Positions 8,906-18,200 of a DNA stretch of 64,000 bases are shown here, piece after piece. Position numbers and translations under genes: made by a program. The notes under the pieces were generated by a model. It did no database searches. It was given only the letters and a program-made list of their open reading frames with translations, and was not told the DNA's origin. The stretch is taken from positions 2,046,001 to 2,110,000 of the forward strand of contig NZ_CP009278.1 in the NCBI RefSeq assembly GCF_000747525.1, given 5' to 3'. Numbering within the stretch: the stretch's first letter is position 1; each line of letters starts with the position of its first letter. The DNA is from Sphingobacterium sp. ML3W (GTDB taxonomy: Bacteria > Bacteroidota > Bacteroidia > Sphingobacteriales > Sphingobacteriaceae).

Positions 8906-10741
8906 ATGAATATGAAAAAGTTATTTAGTAATAAATTTATATTATTGGCTCTTGTCGGGTTGCTGTCCACGGGTTGTAACGATATACTTGATCAAGATCC
9001 GGATAAAATAATAACTGACGAACAGGTGTTTGGTGATGAGATCATGATTAATTCTGTTCTAGCGAATTTTTATGGACGTGTTCAATGGGGGCAAAGTACG
9101 TCAGACGGCTATGGCTATACCCTTTTAGATGAGGCCGGGAAATCAGACGGAGGTCCTGATAATATTCAAAACTATGCCGACGATCTATGGCGGATCTATG
9201 ATTATACACTCATTCGAAATATCAATCAGTTTTTAGTAGGTCTGAGGAGTGCGAATGCACTTAACGCCGATAAGAAACTAGCTTACGAAGCCGAAGCACG
9301 ATTTTTAAGAGCTTGGACCTATTTTAATATGGCTCGAGGTTTAGGTGGAATGCCAATAGTGGGGGATGATGTTTTTGAATATTCACCTGGAAAAGATATT
9401 ACAGCCCTTCAATATGCCCGTTCTACAGAATCGGAGGTCTACACCTATATCATGAAAGAGATTGATGAAATCAATGAACACTTAGGTGATAGTCCGACGA
9501 TAAATGCCGCTCGAATAAATAAGTGGGGGGCATTGATGCTTAAAGCCAGGGCAGCGGTATATGCAGGGTCATTGGCCAATTATAACAATAAAATGGCCAG
9601 CCCTATTAAAACGACTGGTGGAGAAGTGGGTATACCGGCATCGGAAGCACAGAAATTTTATGAAGCAGCACTGGCCACAGCTGAACAGGTGATCAATAGT
9701 GGAAAATACCAATTAAGTCTTAAAAAACCGGATGACTTAAGTCGTAATTTTTACGAAGCTATAAATATAAAAGAGAATAATGTTGAAGTGATCTGGGCAA
9801 GAGATTATAAGTATCCAGGACAAACTGTTGATTTTACCAAAAATAATATTCCAGCATCTCATGCTGAAGATATCGATCGTGCTTACGCAGGTCCGATTTT
9901 AAATTTAGTAGAAGACTTTGAATATATCAATGATAGAGATGGTGTTCTCAAGAATAAGGATAATCAAGGTAATTACATCTTCTATGATACTCCATTGGCT
10001 ATTTTTCAAGATAAAGACCCAAGATTGGAGGGGTCTATCATTCTGCCAGGATCTATATTTAAAGGTGAAGTTGTAACATTACAAGCAGGGCAAAAGATCT
10101 TACAAGGCGGAGCTTATGTTACTAAAATTGGGCAGCCGGGTACAAGTGATGGAAATGGTCTAATTACGTCAACTAATGGTCCGATTACCTCAAATCTGCA
10201 ATATGTGAATAAATCTGGTTTTTTCTTTCGGAAATTTTTAGATGAAACTCCGGGTGCGTCAACTAGAGGAAGAAATAGTGAGATGTGGTTCCCTCGGTTT
10301 AGATTTGCTGAGGCTGTATTGATTGCGAGCGAGGCTGCATTCGAATTGGGTAATCAAGGTAAAGCAATAGGTTATCTGAATCAGGTCAGGTCTAGGGCGG
10401 GCTTAAATGCTCTGACGAACATGTCTCTAAATGATTTGGTGCAAGAAAGAAGAGTGGAATTTGCATTTGAAGATCATCGTTACTGGGATCTGAAGAGATG
10501 GCGATTGGCTGATAAAATATGGAATGGTTCGACACAGAATCCGGATGCCATACAGTATGCATTATTTCCTTATAAAGTGGTAGCTCCAGGCAGTCCGAAT
10601 CATGGGAAATGGGTTTTTGATAAACAACCGTTTTCTAATTCACCTAATCCACGGTTTTTTCAAATGAAGAATTATTACAATTTTATCCATCAAGATTGGA
10701 TAAATAATAATCCGAAAATTATTCGAAATCCTTATCAATAA
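8906..10741 (+). CDS. SusD/RagB-type glycan-binding lipoprotein
   Basis: A 611-residue lipoprotein. The signal peptide ends in a lipobox (LLSTGC), after which comes NDILDQDPD, typical of SusD proteins. The body shows the TPR-like SusD fold motifs: ARFLRAWTYFNM near residue 130 and, near the C terminus, RFAEAVLIASEAAFELG, AIGYLNQVRSRAGL and ERRVEFAFEDHRYWDLKRW. It covers the SusC pore at the cell surface and captures the glycan. It is somewhat longer than the average family member. Paired with the SusC gene 22 bp upstream. Confidence 0.95.
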   Translation: MNMKKLFSNKFILLALVGLLSTGCNDILDQDPDKIITDEQVFGDEIMINSVLANFYGRVQWGQSTSDGYGYTLLDEAGKSDGGPDNIQNYADDLWRIYDYTLIRNINQFLVGLRSANALNADKKLAYEAEARFLRAWTYFNMARGLGGMPIVGDDVFEYSPGKDITALQYARSTESEVYTYIMKEIDEINEHLGDSPTINAARINKWGALMLKARAAVYAGSLANYNNKMASPIKTTGGEVGIPASEAQKFYEAALATAEQVINSGKYQLSLKKPDDLSRNFYEAINIKENNVEVIWARDYKYPGQTVDFTKNNIPASHAEDIDRAYAGPILNLVEDFEYINDRDGVLKNKDNQGNYIFYDTPLAIFQDKDPRLEGSIILPGSIFKGEVVTLQAGQKILQGGAYVTKIGQPGTSDGNGLITSTNGPITSNLQYVNKSGFFFRKFLDETPGASTRGRNSEMWFPRFRFAEAVLIASEAAFELGNQGKAIGYLNQVRSRAGLNALTNMSLNDLVQERRVEFAFEDHRYWDLKRWRLADKIWNGSTQNPDAIQYALFPYKVVAPGSPNHGKWVFDKQPFSNSPNPRFFQMKNYYNFIHQDWINNNPKIIRNPYQ

Positions 10742-10757
10742 CTTAAAATCAAAAGAT

Positions 10758-11426
10758 ATGAAAAATATATTGATTATGATGACCGTATTATCGCTACTCT
10801 TTATAGCTTGTGGTAAAGATAACTATGATGAACCTACGTCTACAATAAGTGGTACGGTTAGCTATAAAGGAAAGCCCATTGGTGTCAGAGGAACTGGAGA
10901 AGTAGTAAAATTACAACTTTATCAGGAAGGCTTTCAACTAAAGGCACCTGTGCAGGTGTATGTGGGCCAGGATGGTAGTTTCAAGGTTAAGATTTTTGAT
11001 GGTAAATATAAACTGATCGGTACAAATAATAATGGTCCATGGTTAAACAACACCGATACCATACAATTTGAATTGAAGGGAAATATCGATGTAAATTATG
11101 AAGTTGTACCTTATTTTACTATTGAAAATGTGAAATTAACATTAGGGAGTGATAAAAAACTATCTAGTAGCTTTACGATAAATAAAGTTTTTGATAATGC
11201 AACGGTCGATTATTATATGCTGCTTGTTAGTAGAACTTCTTTTGTTGATGATGGAACAAATATTTTCAGAAAAGATTATAAAGATGGCGCAACCTCGGTT
11301 AGCTTATCTGAGGATCTTAGTCAGTTAAAGGAATTGAGTGGGGATGGACCTCTTTTTGCAAGAATTGGCGTACGCGCAAATGCTGGTGACCAAGCTGTTT
11401 ATTCTGAAGTCATAAAAATTAAGTAA
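10758..11426 (+). CDS. DUF3823-type lipoprotein of a Sus operon
   Basis: A 222-residue protein with a lipobox (LLFIACGKDNYD) and two beta-rich domains. The first resembles carboxypeptidase-regulatory repeats (ISGTVSYKGKPIGVRGTGE), as in DUF3823 proteins. These are regularly found directly after SusC/SusD pairs in Bacteroidota and are probably surface glycan-binding or accessory proteins. It starts 16 bp after the SusD stop and is the last gene of the operon, followed by a terminator-like hairpin at 11544-11573. Confidence 0.8.
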   Translation: MKNILIMMTVLSLLFIACGKDNYDEPTSTISGTVSYKGKPIGVRGTGEVVKLQLYQEGFQLKAPVQVYVGQDGSFKVKIFDGKYKLIGTNNNGPWLNNTDTIQFELKGNIDVNYEVVPYFTIENVKLTLGSDKKLSSSFTINKVFDNATVDYYMLLVSRTSFVDDGTNIFRKDYKDGATSVSLSEDLSQLKELSGDGPLFARIGVRANAGDQAVYSEVIKIK

Positions 11427-11543
11427 GACTATTTGCCGATGATTTTGTAGCGTAGAAACCTAAAAGTAACGCTCTTTTCATGAGGGTAATGAAAGTCAAG
11501 CATAAATAAAGGGCTTGTACAGTTGTATGTATATACGCCCATT

Positions 11544-11573
11544 GAAAAGCCATGTCAAGCGATGTGGCTTTTC
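11544..11573. terminator. Hairpin terminator between convergent operons
   Basis: A 9-bp stem, GAAAAGCCA pairing with TGGCTTTTC, with a 12-nt loop. It lies between the end of the plus-strand Sus operon (11426) and the end of the minus-strand PPTase gene (11653), so it could serve both directions. A related hairpin occurs at 32408-32437. Confidence 0.65.
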
Positions 11574-11652
11574 TATTTGAAACTAGTGCTTACTACGGTC
11601 TAATATCTTATTTATTTGAGAAATATTTCATTTTTAGAACTAATCAATCATT

Positions 11653-12309
11653 TTAACTTATCAAGTAAATATTTTCTATATAAATAGGGCTGGAAATATT
11701 TAAATGTTGATCTGTTGTGGCTATATGGCAACAATATTGTTTGTCTATATAACACTCTTTTAGATAATAGTTGTGACCGTAAATAACAGTTTTAAGGTCA
11801 ATTATTTCAAACGATTGGAGAGGAATCGCGAGTCCTTGTCCCACAGCTTTGATAGCGGCTTCTTTTTGGGTCCAATAATCGTAAAATTCCTTCTTTTGAT
11901 TAAATGTACAATTTGCTATGCGTTTCCATTCCAGCTCTGTCATTTGATTTCGAAAGTCTGATAGTGTGACATTAGCCATCTTTTCAATATCTATACCCAT
12001 TTCGAATTGTTTGGAGACGGCCATAATCACAAAATCACCGGCGTGTGAAATATTAAAAAAAACGTCGTTATGGGTATACGGTTTACCAAAATTATTTACT
12101 TTTAAAGTTTTTAACTCGGAGATTTCTCCTTTGAAAACAAAATGAACAATCAAGGCAATTCCCAATAAACAGCTCAGTTGGTCGTGCCAATTACGATACT
12201 GTAAAACCCTTGATTGTTCATTTAAAGGCAACTTTTTAAAATAACTTTCAAAGTGTTCAAAAGTTATTTCTCCGGAAATGTTTGTAAAGTGTATCGTGGT
12301 ATCCCTCAT
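11653..12309 (-). CDS. 4'-phosphopantetheinyl transferase (Sfp-type)
   Basis: A 218-residue protein with the Sfp-type motifs: GIDIEKM (Mg-binding, about residues 104-110) and YWTQKEAAIKAVGQGL (about 145-160). It moves phosphopantetheine from coenzyme A onto a conserved serine of carrier domains. It is the last gene of the minus-strand arm after the O-methyltransferase and EthD-like genes, and it lies next to an NRPS with two carrier domains (Ser545 and Ser1581). It is therefore almost certainly the activating enzyme of that synthetase. The local pairing matches S. aureus AusB with AusA. Confidence 0.92.
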   Translation of the reverse strand: MRDTTIHFTNISGEITFEHFESYFKKLPLNEQSRVLQYRNWHDQLSCLLGIALIVHFVFKGEISELKTLKVNNFGKPYTHNDVFFNISHAGDFVIMAVSKQFEMGIDIEKMANVTLSDFRNQMTELEWKRIANCTFNQKKEFYDYWTQKEAAIKAVGQGLAIPLQSFEIIDLKTVIYGHNYYLKECYIDKQYCCHIATTDQHLNISSPIYIENIYLIS

Positions 12310-12354
12310 TTTATATAGTTGCTGTATAGTTATCAGCTAGCCTTATTCGCTATA

Positions 12355-12681
12355 TTAAATTCCAATTTCCCAAGGTGTGTGCCATAGTTTGATTTCGCTT
12401 ATCTGTAAAATGGGTGTGATATCGGTATATTGAATAGCATCATGTGTTAACATTTCTTGCGCAGGTAAAAAATTATTGTAAAAATCAGCTGTATTCTTAA
12501 AATATAAGGCACCAGTTACTTGAGTAATCCGATGATTTTCATCTGTCATACAATCGATGGTGATACCTTTTAACACACCTGAAAAAACGGATTTTGACAG
12601 CGGTACATGCTTGTTGAGGTAGTAGTCCATATCAAACCAGCTCTCCATTTTTACGGGGTAGGAAATCGTTATTTTAATCAT
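12355..12681 (-). CDS. EthD-like small protein
   Basis: About 108 residues starting MIKITISYPVKME, with the pattern of EthD/dimeric alpha-beta barrel proteins (FDMDYYLNKHVPLSKSVF near the start). ATG at 12681 is preferred over an upstream in-frame start at 12705 because homology begins there and it falls 4 bp after the methyltransferase stop. Family members are dimeric ferredoxin-like proteins; some are monooxygenases, cyclases or isomerases of polyketide and catabolic pathways, and some have no known activity. Its position between the methyltransferase and PPTase genes suggests a tailoring role for the NRPS product. That role is inferred. Confidence 0.75.
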   Translation of the reverse strand: MIKITISYPVKMESWFDMDYYLNKHVPLSKSVFSGVLKGITIDCMTDENHRITQVTGALYFKNTADFYNNFLPAQEMLTHDAIQYTDITPILQISEIKLWHTPWEIGI

Positions 12682-12685
12682 CAGC

Positions 12686-13708
12686 TTAAGGTTTTTCACA
12701 CTCAATTATGCTTGACAATTCGGTGTTTGTCAGGATTAAACGATTGTATCGCAATCCTGCGCGTTCCACTAAGTTTTTAAATTCACTAACGGTGCGTTCC
12801 TTTCCTTTGGTCATGGCAAAAATATTGATATCTAATAATTTTCCAGCATGAGGGGAGTTGATTTCATCGGGTAATACCGATTCTATAATGAGCAATTTGC
12901 TGCCGCTTTTCATCGATTTAAAGCATGTATCAAATATTTGAAGTACCTGTTCGTCGTTCCAATCGTGTAAAACCCACTTTGTCATGTACAGATCAGCATC
13001 TTTTGGCAAGCTTTCGAAAAAACTGCCCCCAGCAACGGAGCATCTATTTTTTAAATTCTCGGGTATATTTAATTTGGTTTGTTCGATAATATATGGTTCA
13101 TCAAATACAATACCTTCGCTATTTGGGCTGGCTCGTAAAACACCAAACATCAAGGCACCATTACCTCCTCCGATGTCGACAAGGGTTTTATAAGGAGAAA
13201 AGTTATAATGTTCAGTAATACCTTCAATTACCGCTCCGGAAACTCCTGCCATAGCTTTGGTTAAGTTTTCTGCAGCTTTAGGGTGGGTTTTGTAGTAGTC
13301 CCAGACTGGCATGCCGTGAACTTGATCAAATGGAACATTGCCTGTAGATATACCGTAGGCAAGATTTCCAAAAGCGGGGAAGTGCTCACCTAGATTAGCC
13401 AATGCCCAAGGTTTTACTGAACCTGCAGTATCGGTTAGTAACGCATTTCCCAAGGCATTGATTTGAAATTTTCCATCGACTGTTTCTTCAAAAATACCTA
13501 CGCTAGTTACTGCTCTAAGTAATCGATATAGCGAAGGGGCATGGGTATCGGAAATTTTTGAAAGCTCATCAATCGTTTTAGGACCATGTGCTAAGAAATC
13601 AGCGATGTTTAATTGTGCTAATGCATGTATGCTACAGGCAATCCAGTAACCGCTAATCAGCTCATACATTTTAAAGGTTGCTTCAGGTTGAATAATTGGT
13701 TTGGTCAT
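12686..13708 (-). CDS. SAM-dependent small-molecule O-methyltransferase
   Basis: A 340-residue protein with an N-terminal helical dimerisation domain (residues 1-100, ISGYWIACSIHALAQLNIADFL and a winged-helix-like part) and a C-terminal Rossmann SAM domain. Motif I is LVDIGGGNG near residue 173, followed by the late motif DLYMTKWVLHDWNDEQ. This layout belongs to the plant-COMT/DnrK/hydroxyneurosporene methyltransferase group, which methylates phenolic or enolic hydroxyls of small molecules. It is the first gene of the minus-strand arm, divergent from the NRPS gene, with an IS element now between them. A hydroxypyrazine or phenol-bearing peptide is a reasonable inferred substrate. Confidence 0.9.
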   Translation of the reverse strand: MTKPIIQPEATFKMYELISGYWIACSIHALAQLNIADFLAHGPKTIDELSKISDTHAPSLYRLLRAVTSVGIFEETVDGKFQINALGNALLTDTAGSVKPWALANLGEHFPAFGNLAYGISTGNVPFDQVHGMPVWDYYKTHPKAAENLTKAMAGVSGAVIEGITEHYNFSPYKTLVDIGGGNGALMFGVLRASPNSEGIVFDEPYIIEQTKLNIPENLKNRCSVAGGSFFESLPKDADLYMTKWVLHDWNDEQVLQIFDTCFKSMKSGSKLLIIESVLPDEINSPHAGKLLDINIFAMTKGKERTVSEFKNLVERAGLRYNRLILTNTELSSIIECEKP

Positions 13709-13795
13709 ATTATTGATTAATATAAAGTTAATTTAATTGTTAAGTAATATAGTGGTTTTGAGATAAATATAATACAATATAGGATTTATTTTGTA

Positions 13796-13804
13796 TTATT
13801 GAAT
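13796..13804. repeat. 9-bp target-site duplication, left copy
   Basis: TTATTGAAT directly left of the IS end; an identical copy lies at 15174-15182 on the other side. A perfect 9-bp duplication shows the ends of the insertion. Confidence 0.93.
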
Positions 13805-15173
13805 CAGTAGCGTCCTAAATAAAAATTAGGGTTAAAAAAATCTCATTATTTACCCTCAATACGCTTGTATTTTGAGTTTTTACAATGTTATACCCTCTGT
13901 TATTTTCAAAAGACACCTAATTGTCCATTTTTATCTGGGATTTTATCCTTTATAAATGGATCATTTGCCCATTTCCAAAAGTCAATTTTCACAAATATAT
14001 TCATCCTGATAAAACTGACCAAATTGGATAGATTCCATTTGTAGATCACCTTGTTTTGAATGTATTTCAATAAAAGTATCCCGATCAATGCCGTCCATAT
14101 CTGGATCTGAACTGCATTTTCCGAAGTTCCAATAAAGCTTGTCACCTTGAGTCTTTGTTTGAGATGTTTAAAAAAGATCTCAATCTGCCATCGCTGTTTA
14201 TATATCATAGAGACCATGGCAGGTTTCCATTGCAGGTTATTGGTTAAAAATTCATACTCATTACCTGTTGTGCTGTCCAAAACGTGTACCAGTCTAAGTT
14301 TTTTGTTTCCATAACGTTTTGATGCCGTTCCCTCCAAGGTAATGATCTGATCCTTAATGATGCCGCTTTCTCGCATAGCCTCGCTCTGATAGCTCTTGTT
14401 TACGCTGTATCTCATATTGCTTTTGCTACGCGTAACAAAATAACACCCCTTGCTGTCCAAAACGTTCATCCACTGAAAATCAACGTATCCACGGTCCACA
14501 ACAACGACACTTCCCTTAGGGAAAGCAAAGCTGTTTGCCTTTTTGCTTTCATGTACCTTACCATCGGTAATCTCCATGAAAACCGGAAGACAGCCATCAT
14601 AATCCAGGACAGTGTGCAGTTTGGCAGCCCCTTTATTGCTGCGAAATGTGGCCCAGTCAAACATCGAAAGGCACAGTGGGATCACGCTGGCATCCATCAG
14701 GTATACCTCACGTTTCAAGGACCGTAATTCTTTTCGATGATTAACATCCTTATTCCATAGGCTGGAAAGAAGAGCAAAATATAGATCCCTAAACAGATTA
14801 AAGTCCCGATGCTCATTCATATAAGAGATACTCGATTTACTGGGTGCTCTGGAAATGCCCATATGGCTCATGTTGCCAGTAGTACTACGTAGACCATTGC
14901 TGATATCACGTACCGAATCAGAGGATGATAAATGACAGAATAACATGCTCACAAGGTGGGTCCAACTGGTAAGGCCTTTCTGATGCTTGTCACTATTGTA
15001 GCTACTTACCAGGTTTTTGAAAATATCCCGATCGATCAACGACAGAATCTGGCTAAAAACATTTATATTTATCATGGCGGTGTGTGATTTTTTCCAATTT
15101 CAAGTTAGCTATTTTTTAAATAGCTAAACACCGCCTTTTTTAACCCTTCTCCAAATCGTTTAGGACGCTACTG
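13805..15173 (-). mobile_element. IS4-family insertion sequence, copy A (1369 bp)
   Basis: The ends match as inverted repeats for 15 bp (CAGTAGCGTCCTAAA at the left; its complement at the right, ending 15173). The element holds one transposase gene on the minus strand and is flanked by a perfect 9-bp duplication, which fits IS4-family behaviour. It has landed in the gap between the divergent O-methyltransferase (start 13708) and NRPS (start 15235) genes, leaving 96 bp and 52 bp of the original promoter region on the two sides. The clean ends and duplication suggest recent arrival. Confidence 0.93.
13906..15075 (-). CDS. IS4-family transposase (copy A)
   Basis: 389 residues. The DDE catalytic core is visible: Asp in YLMDASVIPLCL, Asp in VVVDRGYVD, and Glu in the YREK signature YKQRWQIEIFFKHLK (Y-x2-R-x3-E-x6-K), which defines the IS4 family. 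An N-terminal helical DNA-binding part precedes the core. The frame is intact and the ends are intact, so it may be active. It is clearly homologous to the transposase at 60148-61323 but with many substitutions, so the two are different isoforms. Confidence 0.95.
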   Translation of the reverse strand: MININVFSQILSLIDRDIFKNLVSSYNSDKHQKGLTSWTHLVSMLFCHLSSSDSVRDISNGLRSTTGNMSHMGISRAPSKSSISYMNEHRDFNLFRDLYFALLSSLWNKDVNHRKELRSLKREVYLMDASVIPLCLSMFDWATFRSNKGAAKLHTVLDYDGCLPVFMEITDGKVHESKKANSFAFPKGSVVVVDRGYVDFQWMNVLDSKGCYFVTRSKSNMRYSVNKSYQSEAMRESGIIKDQIITLEGTASKRYGNKKLRLVHVLDSTTGNEYEFLTNNLQWKPAMVSMIYKQRWQIEIFFKHLKQRLKVTSFIGTSENAVQIQIWTALIGILLLKYIQNKVIYKWNLSNLVSFIRMNIFVKIDFWKWANDPFIKDKIPDKNGQLGVF

Positions 15174-15182
15174 TTATTGAAT
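15174..15182. repeat. 9-bp target-site duplication, right copy
   Basis: TTATTGAAT directly right of the IS end, identical to 13796-13804. Confidence 0.93.
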
Positions 15183-15234
15183 ATATTATTTGGATTGATG
15201 ATAATTTCATATTAATCTAATAACAACCTAAATT

Positions 15235-18200
15235 ATGATAGAACATTCAAGCATATCCCCAACTGTACTTGGCTTATTGGAAAAAGTGGTTTTAAAAAAA
15301 GGCTCAAAAACGGCTTTAATTTTTAAGGATCAAAAAATGTCTTATGAGCAGTTGCATTTAAAATCAAATCAATTGGCCCAATTTCTATTGGAGAATAAAG
15401 TGGGGAGCCAAGGGGCTGTAGCTTTTTGTCTTCATCAGTCCATCGAAAGGGTGATTGGTATGATAGGAATTTGGAAGTCTGGAAATGCATATGTCTCACT
15501 GGACCCTTTGTATCCTGACGAGCGATTGCAATTGATGGCAGAAGATGCGGGAGTGGAAACCCTGATCACTACTGGGGCATTAGTTGATAAATGTGCTTTT
15601 TTTAAGGGCAGGATAATCATTATTGATGATGAGAAAACGGAGAAGGCTATTCAAAATCGACCTGGAGATCATATTGTATTTTCAAACATAAATCAATTGG
15701 CGTACTTAGCCTATACTTCAGGTAGTACTGGAATTCCCAAAGCAGTGATGGCAGAGCATCGCGGATTGGGAAATTTTGTAAACAATTTTAACCAACATTT
15801 GAATGCGAATGAGAACGACTCTGTACTTCAGATTTCTGGATCCAATTTTGATGGTATAGGATTGGATCTTTGGGCTCCATTGTGTAATGGTCTAACCATA
15901 TATCTCTATCCGGACAATAGGATTATTGGTGAACCTTTACTCGATTATATCGTTCAAAATCAAATTACGATATTGCCATATCTGCCCGTTTCCATTTTAG
16001 CAACCCTTCCTATGGGCAAGCAAATTGGAAAATTGAAAAAAGTTTTCACTGGCGGAGAGGCGCCTACTGATCAGGTGATTAGTTATTGGAAGAACCAAGT
16101 AAATCTATTTAATATGTACGGACCTACAGAAACAACTGTCGTCACCTGTATGTTTAAGTGCTCAGATACACATCCAATAACTACTATAGGTAAACCCTTT
16201 GACCAAGTATCTTTTTATGTGCTGGATGAGCAGCTGAATGAAGTATCAGTTGGAGAACAGGGGCAGCTGCATATAGGTGATGTACAAGTTTCTAAGGGTT
16301 ATCTCAATCAAGCAGAACTTACCGAAGAACGATTTATTAGGATTACGTTGTCTAATGGAGAAACAAAACGAGTGTATAAGACAGGCGATATTGTTACGCA
16401 ATTGGCAGATGGAAACTATGTCTTTATCGGACGTGCCGACCTTCAAGTCAAAATAAGGGGATTTCGCGTAGAACTTTCTGAAGTTGAAGAGTTGCTCCGT
16501 AAATCTGGACAGGTAGTTAATTGTGCTATTATTGTAAAGGGGGAAGAGGATAAAAGTATGTGCTGTTTTTATACGACTACAGGAGTAGTAAACTCAGAGA
16601 CACTTCGAAATTATCTTATTGAAAAAGTGCCGGCATATATGGTTCCTTCTACTTTTATTCATCTTGAAGAATTTCCGCTGACTTCCAACGGTAAAATCGA
16701 TCGGAATTTCTTATTAAAACTTGATGTTAATGAAAATCACGAGCTTCGAACTTCTTATGTGGAACCTCAATCGGATTTGCAACAGCAGTTGGCAGATTTA
16801 TGGTCCTCCAAGTTAGGGATGATAACTATCGGTATTGATGATAATTTTTTTCACTTCGGAGGCAATTCAATTCTTTCGTATAAGCTTATTTTTGCGATGA
16901 GAAATCAATTGCATATTGACACTCAAATAGCCGATCTCTTTTTATACCCTACGATACGGGAATTTGCGAACTACATTGAGGAAAAAGAATGGACTGAAAC
17001 ACTTCATACCAACATTGGTTTAGCACCAGACGGACCAATACCTCTTTCTGCTCAGCAGCGAAGTTTATGGTTTTTAGATCGATTGACAGGAAGTCTTCCT
17101 TACCATATCGGAGTTCAATATAACATAAAGGATGATGTAGATTCTAATATTTTGGAAAAAGCTATTCAATGTGTGGTACAACGGCATCGTATTTTGAGAA
17201 CGGTAATCCATGAAGAGCGTGAAGTTCCATATCAAACGGTACTTGAAGCTGACTATTGGCAAATGAAACATGTTTCTTCTTCTTTTGATATTGTAGAGGC
17301 ACTGGAAATGCCATTTGATCTAAAGTGCGACTTTATGTTGCGGGCGTTCCTCATGACAAATGCAGGAAAAGGGCAACACTTGTATGTTGTGGCGCATCAT
17401 ATTGCTGTTGATGGCTGGTCTATGTCCATTTTGGTGGAAGAAATTAATCGTGAATACCAACTATTGCTCACAAAGAATTTAGTTAGTACTACTGATAAGT
17501 CGCTCGTGCAATATCGAGATTATGCCTTTTGGCAGCATCACAAAGAAGAGTTTGAAGTTGATAAAAGGGGACTGGATTTTTGGAAACAATACCTTGAGGA
17601 AATCCCCATCCTGCAGTTGCCATATGATTATAGTCGGTCTCAGCAGCCACAAATATCAGGGAAACAACATCGTTTTGTCATTACCGACACATTGCGGACA
17701 GACCTGGAGCAATTGTCCATAAAAGAACATAGCACTCTTTATATGACACTATTATCTGCATTTGGTCTGTTGTTGCAGTATCATACTGGACAAGATGATA
17801 TTTGTATAGGAACTCCGGTTGCAAATCGAACTTATGCTGCTATTGAAAAAACCATAGGATATTTTGTCAATATGTTACCGATACGTCTTCGAATAAACGG
17901 GAATCCCGATTATGCAACCTACTTACGAGACATTCGACACATGCTTCCTTTGGTGTATTCGTATCAAGATGTTCCCTTAGAAGCTATTGTCCAACATGTT
18001 GTTCAAGACCGGATGAACGGCTACAATCCGTTGTTTCAGATCGTCTTTATTTTGCAAGAAGAACCTGATAAGAAAATAGAATCTCATGATGTGGTAGACA
18101 ATAAACCCCAATGGATGTTTAATGGAAAATCCAAATTTGATTTGCAATTCGAAATCATTCCTAATGGAAATTCTTTAGATGTTGTGATCGAATATGCCGA

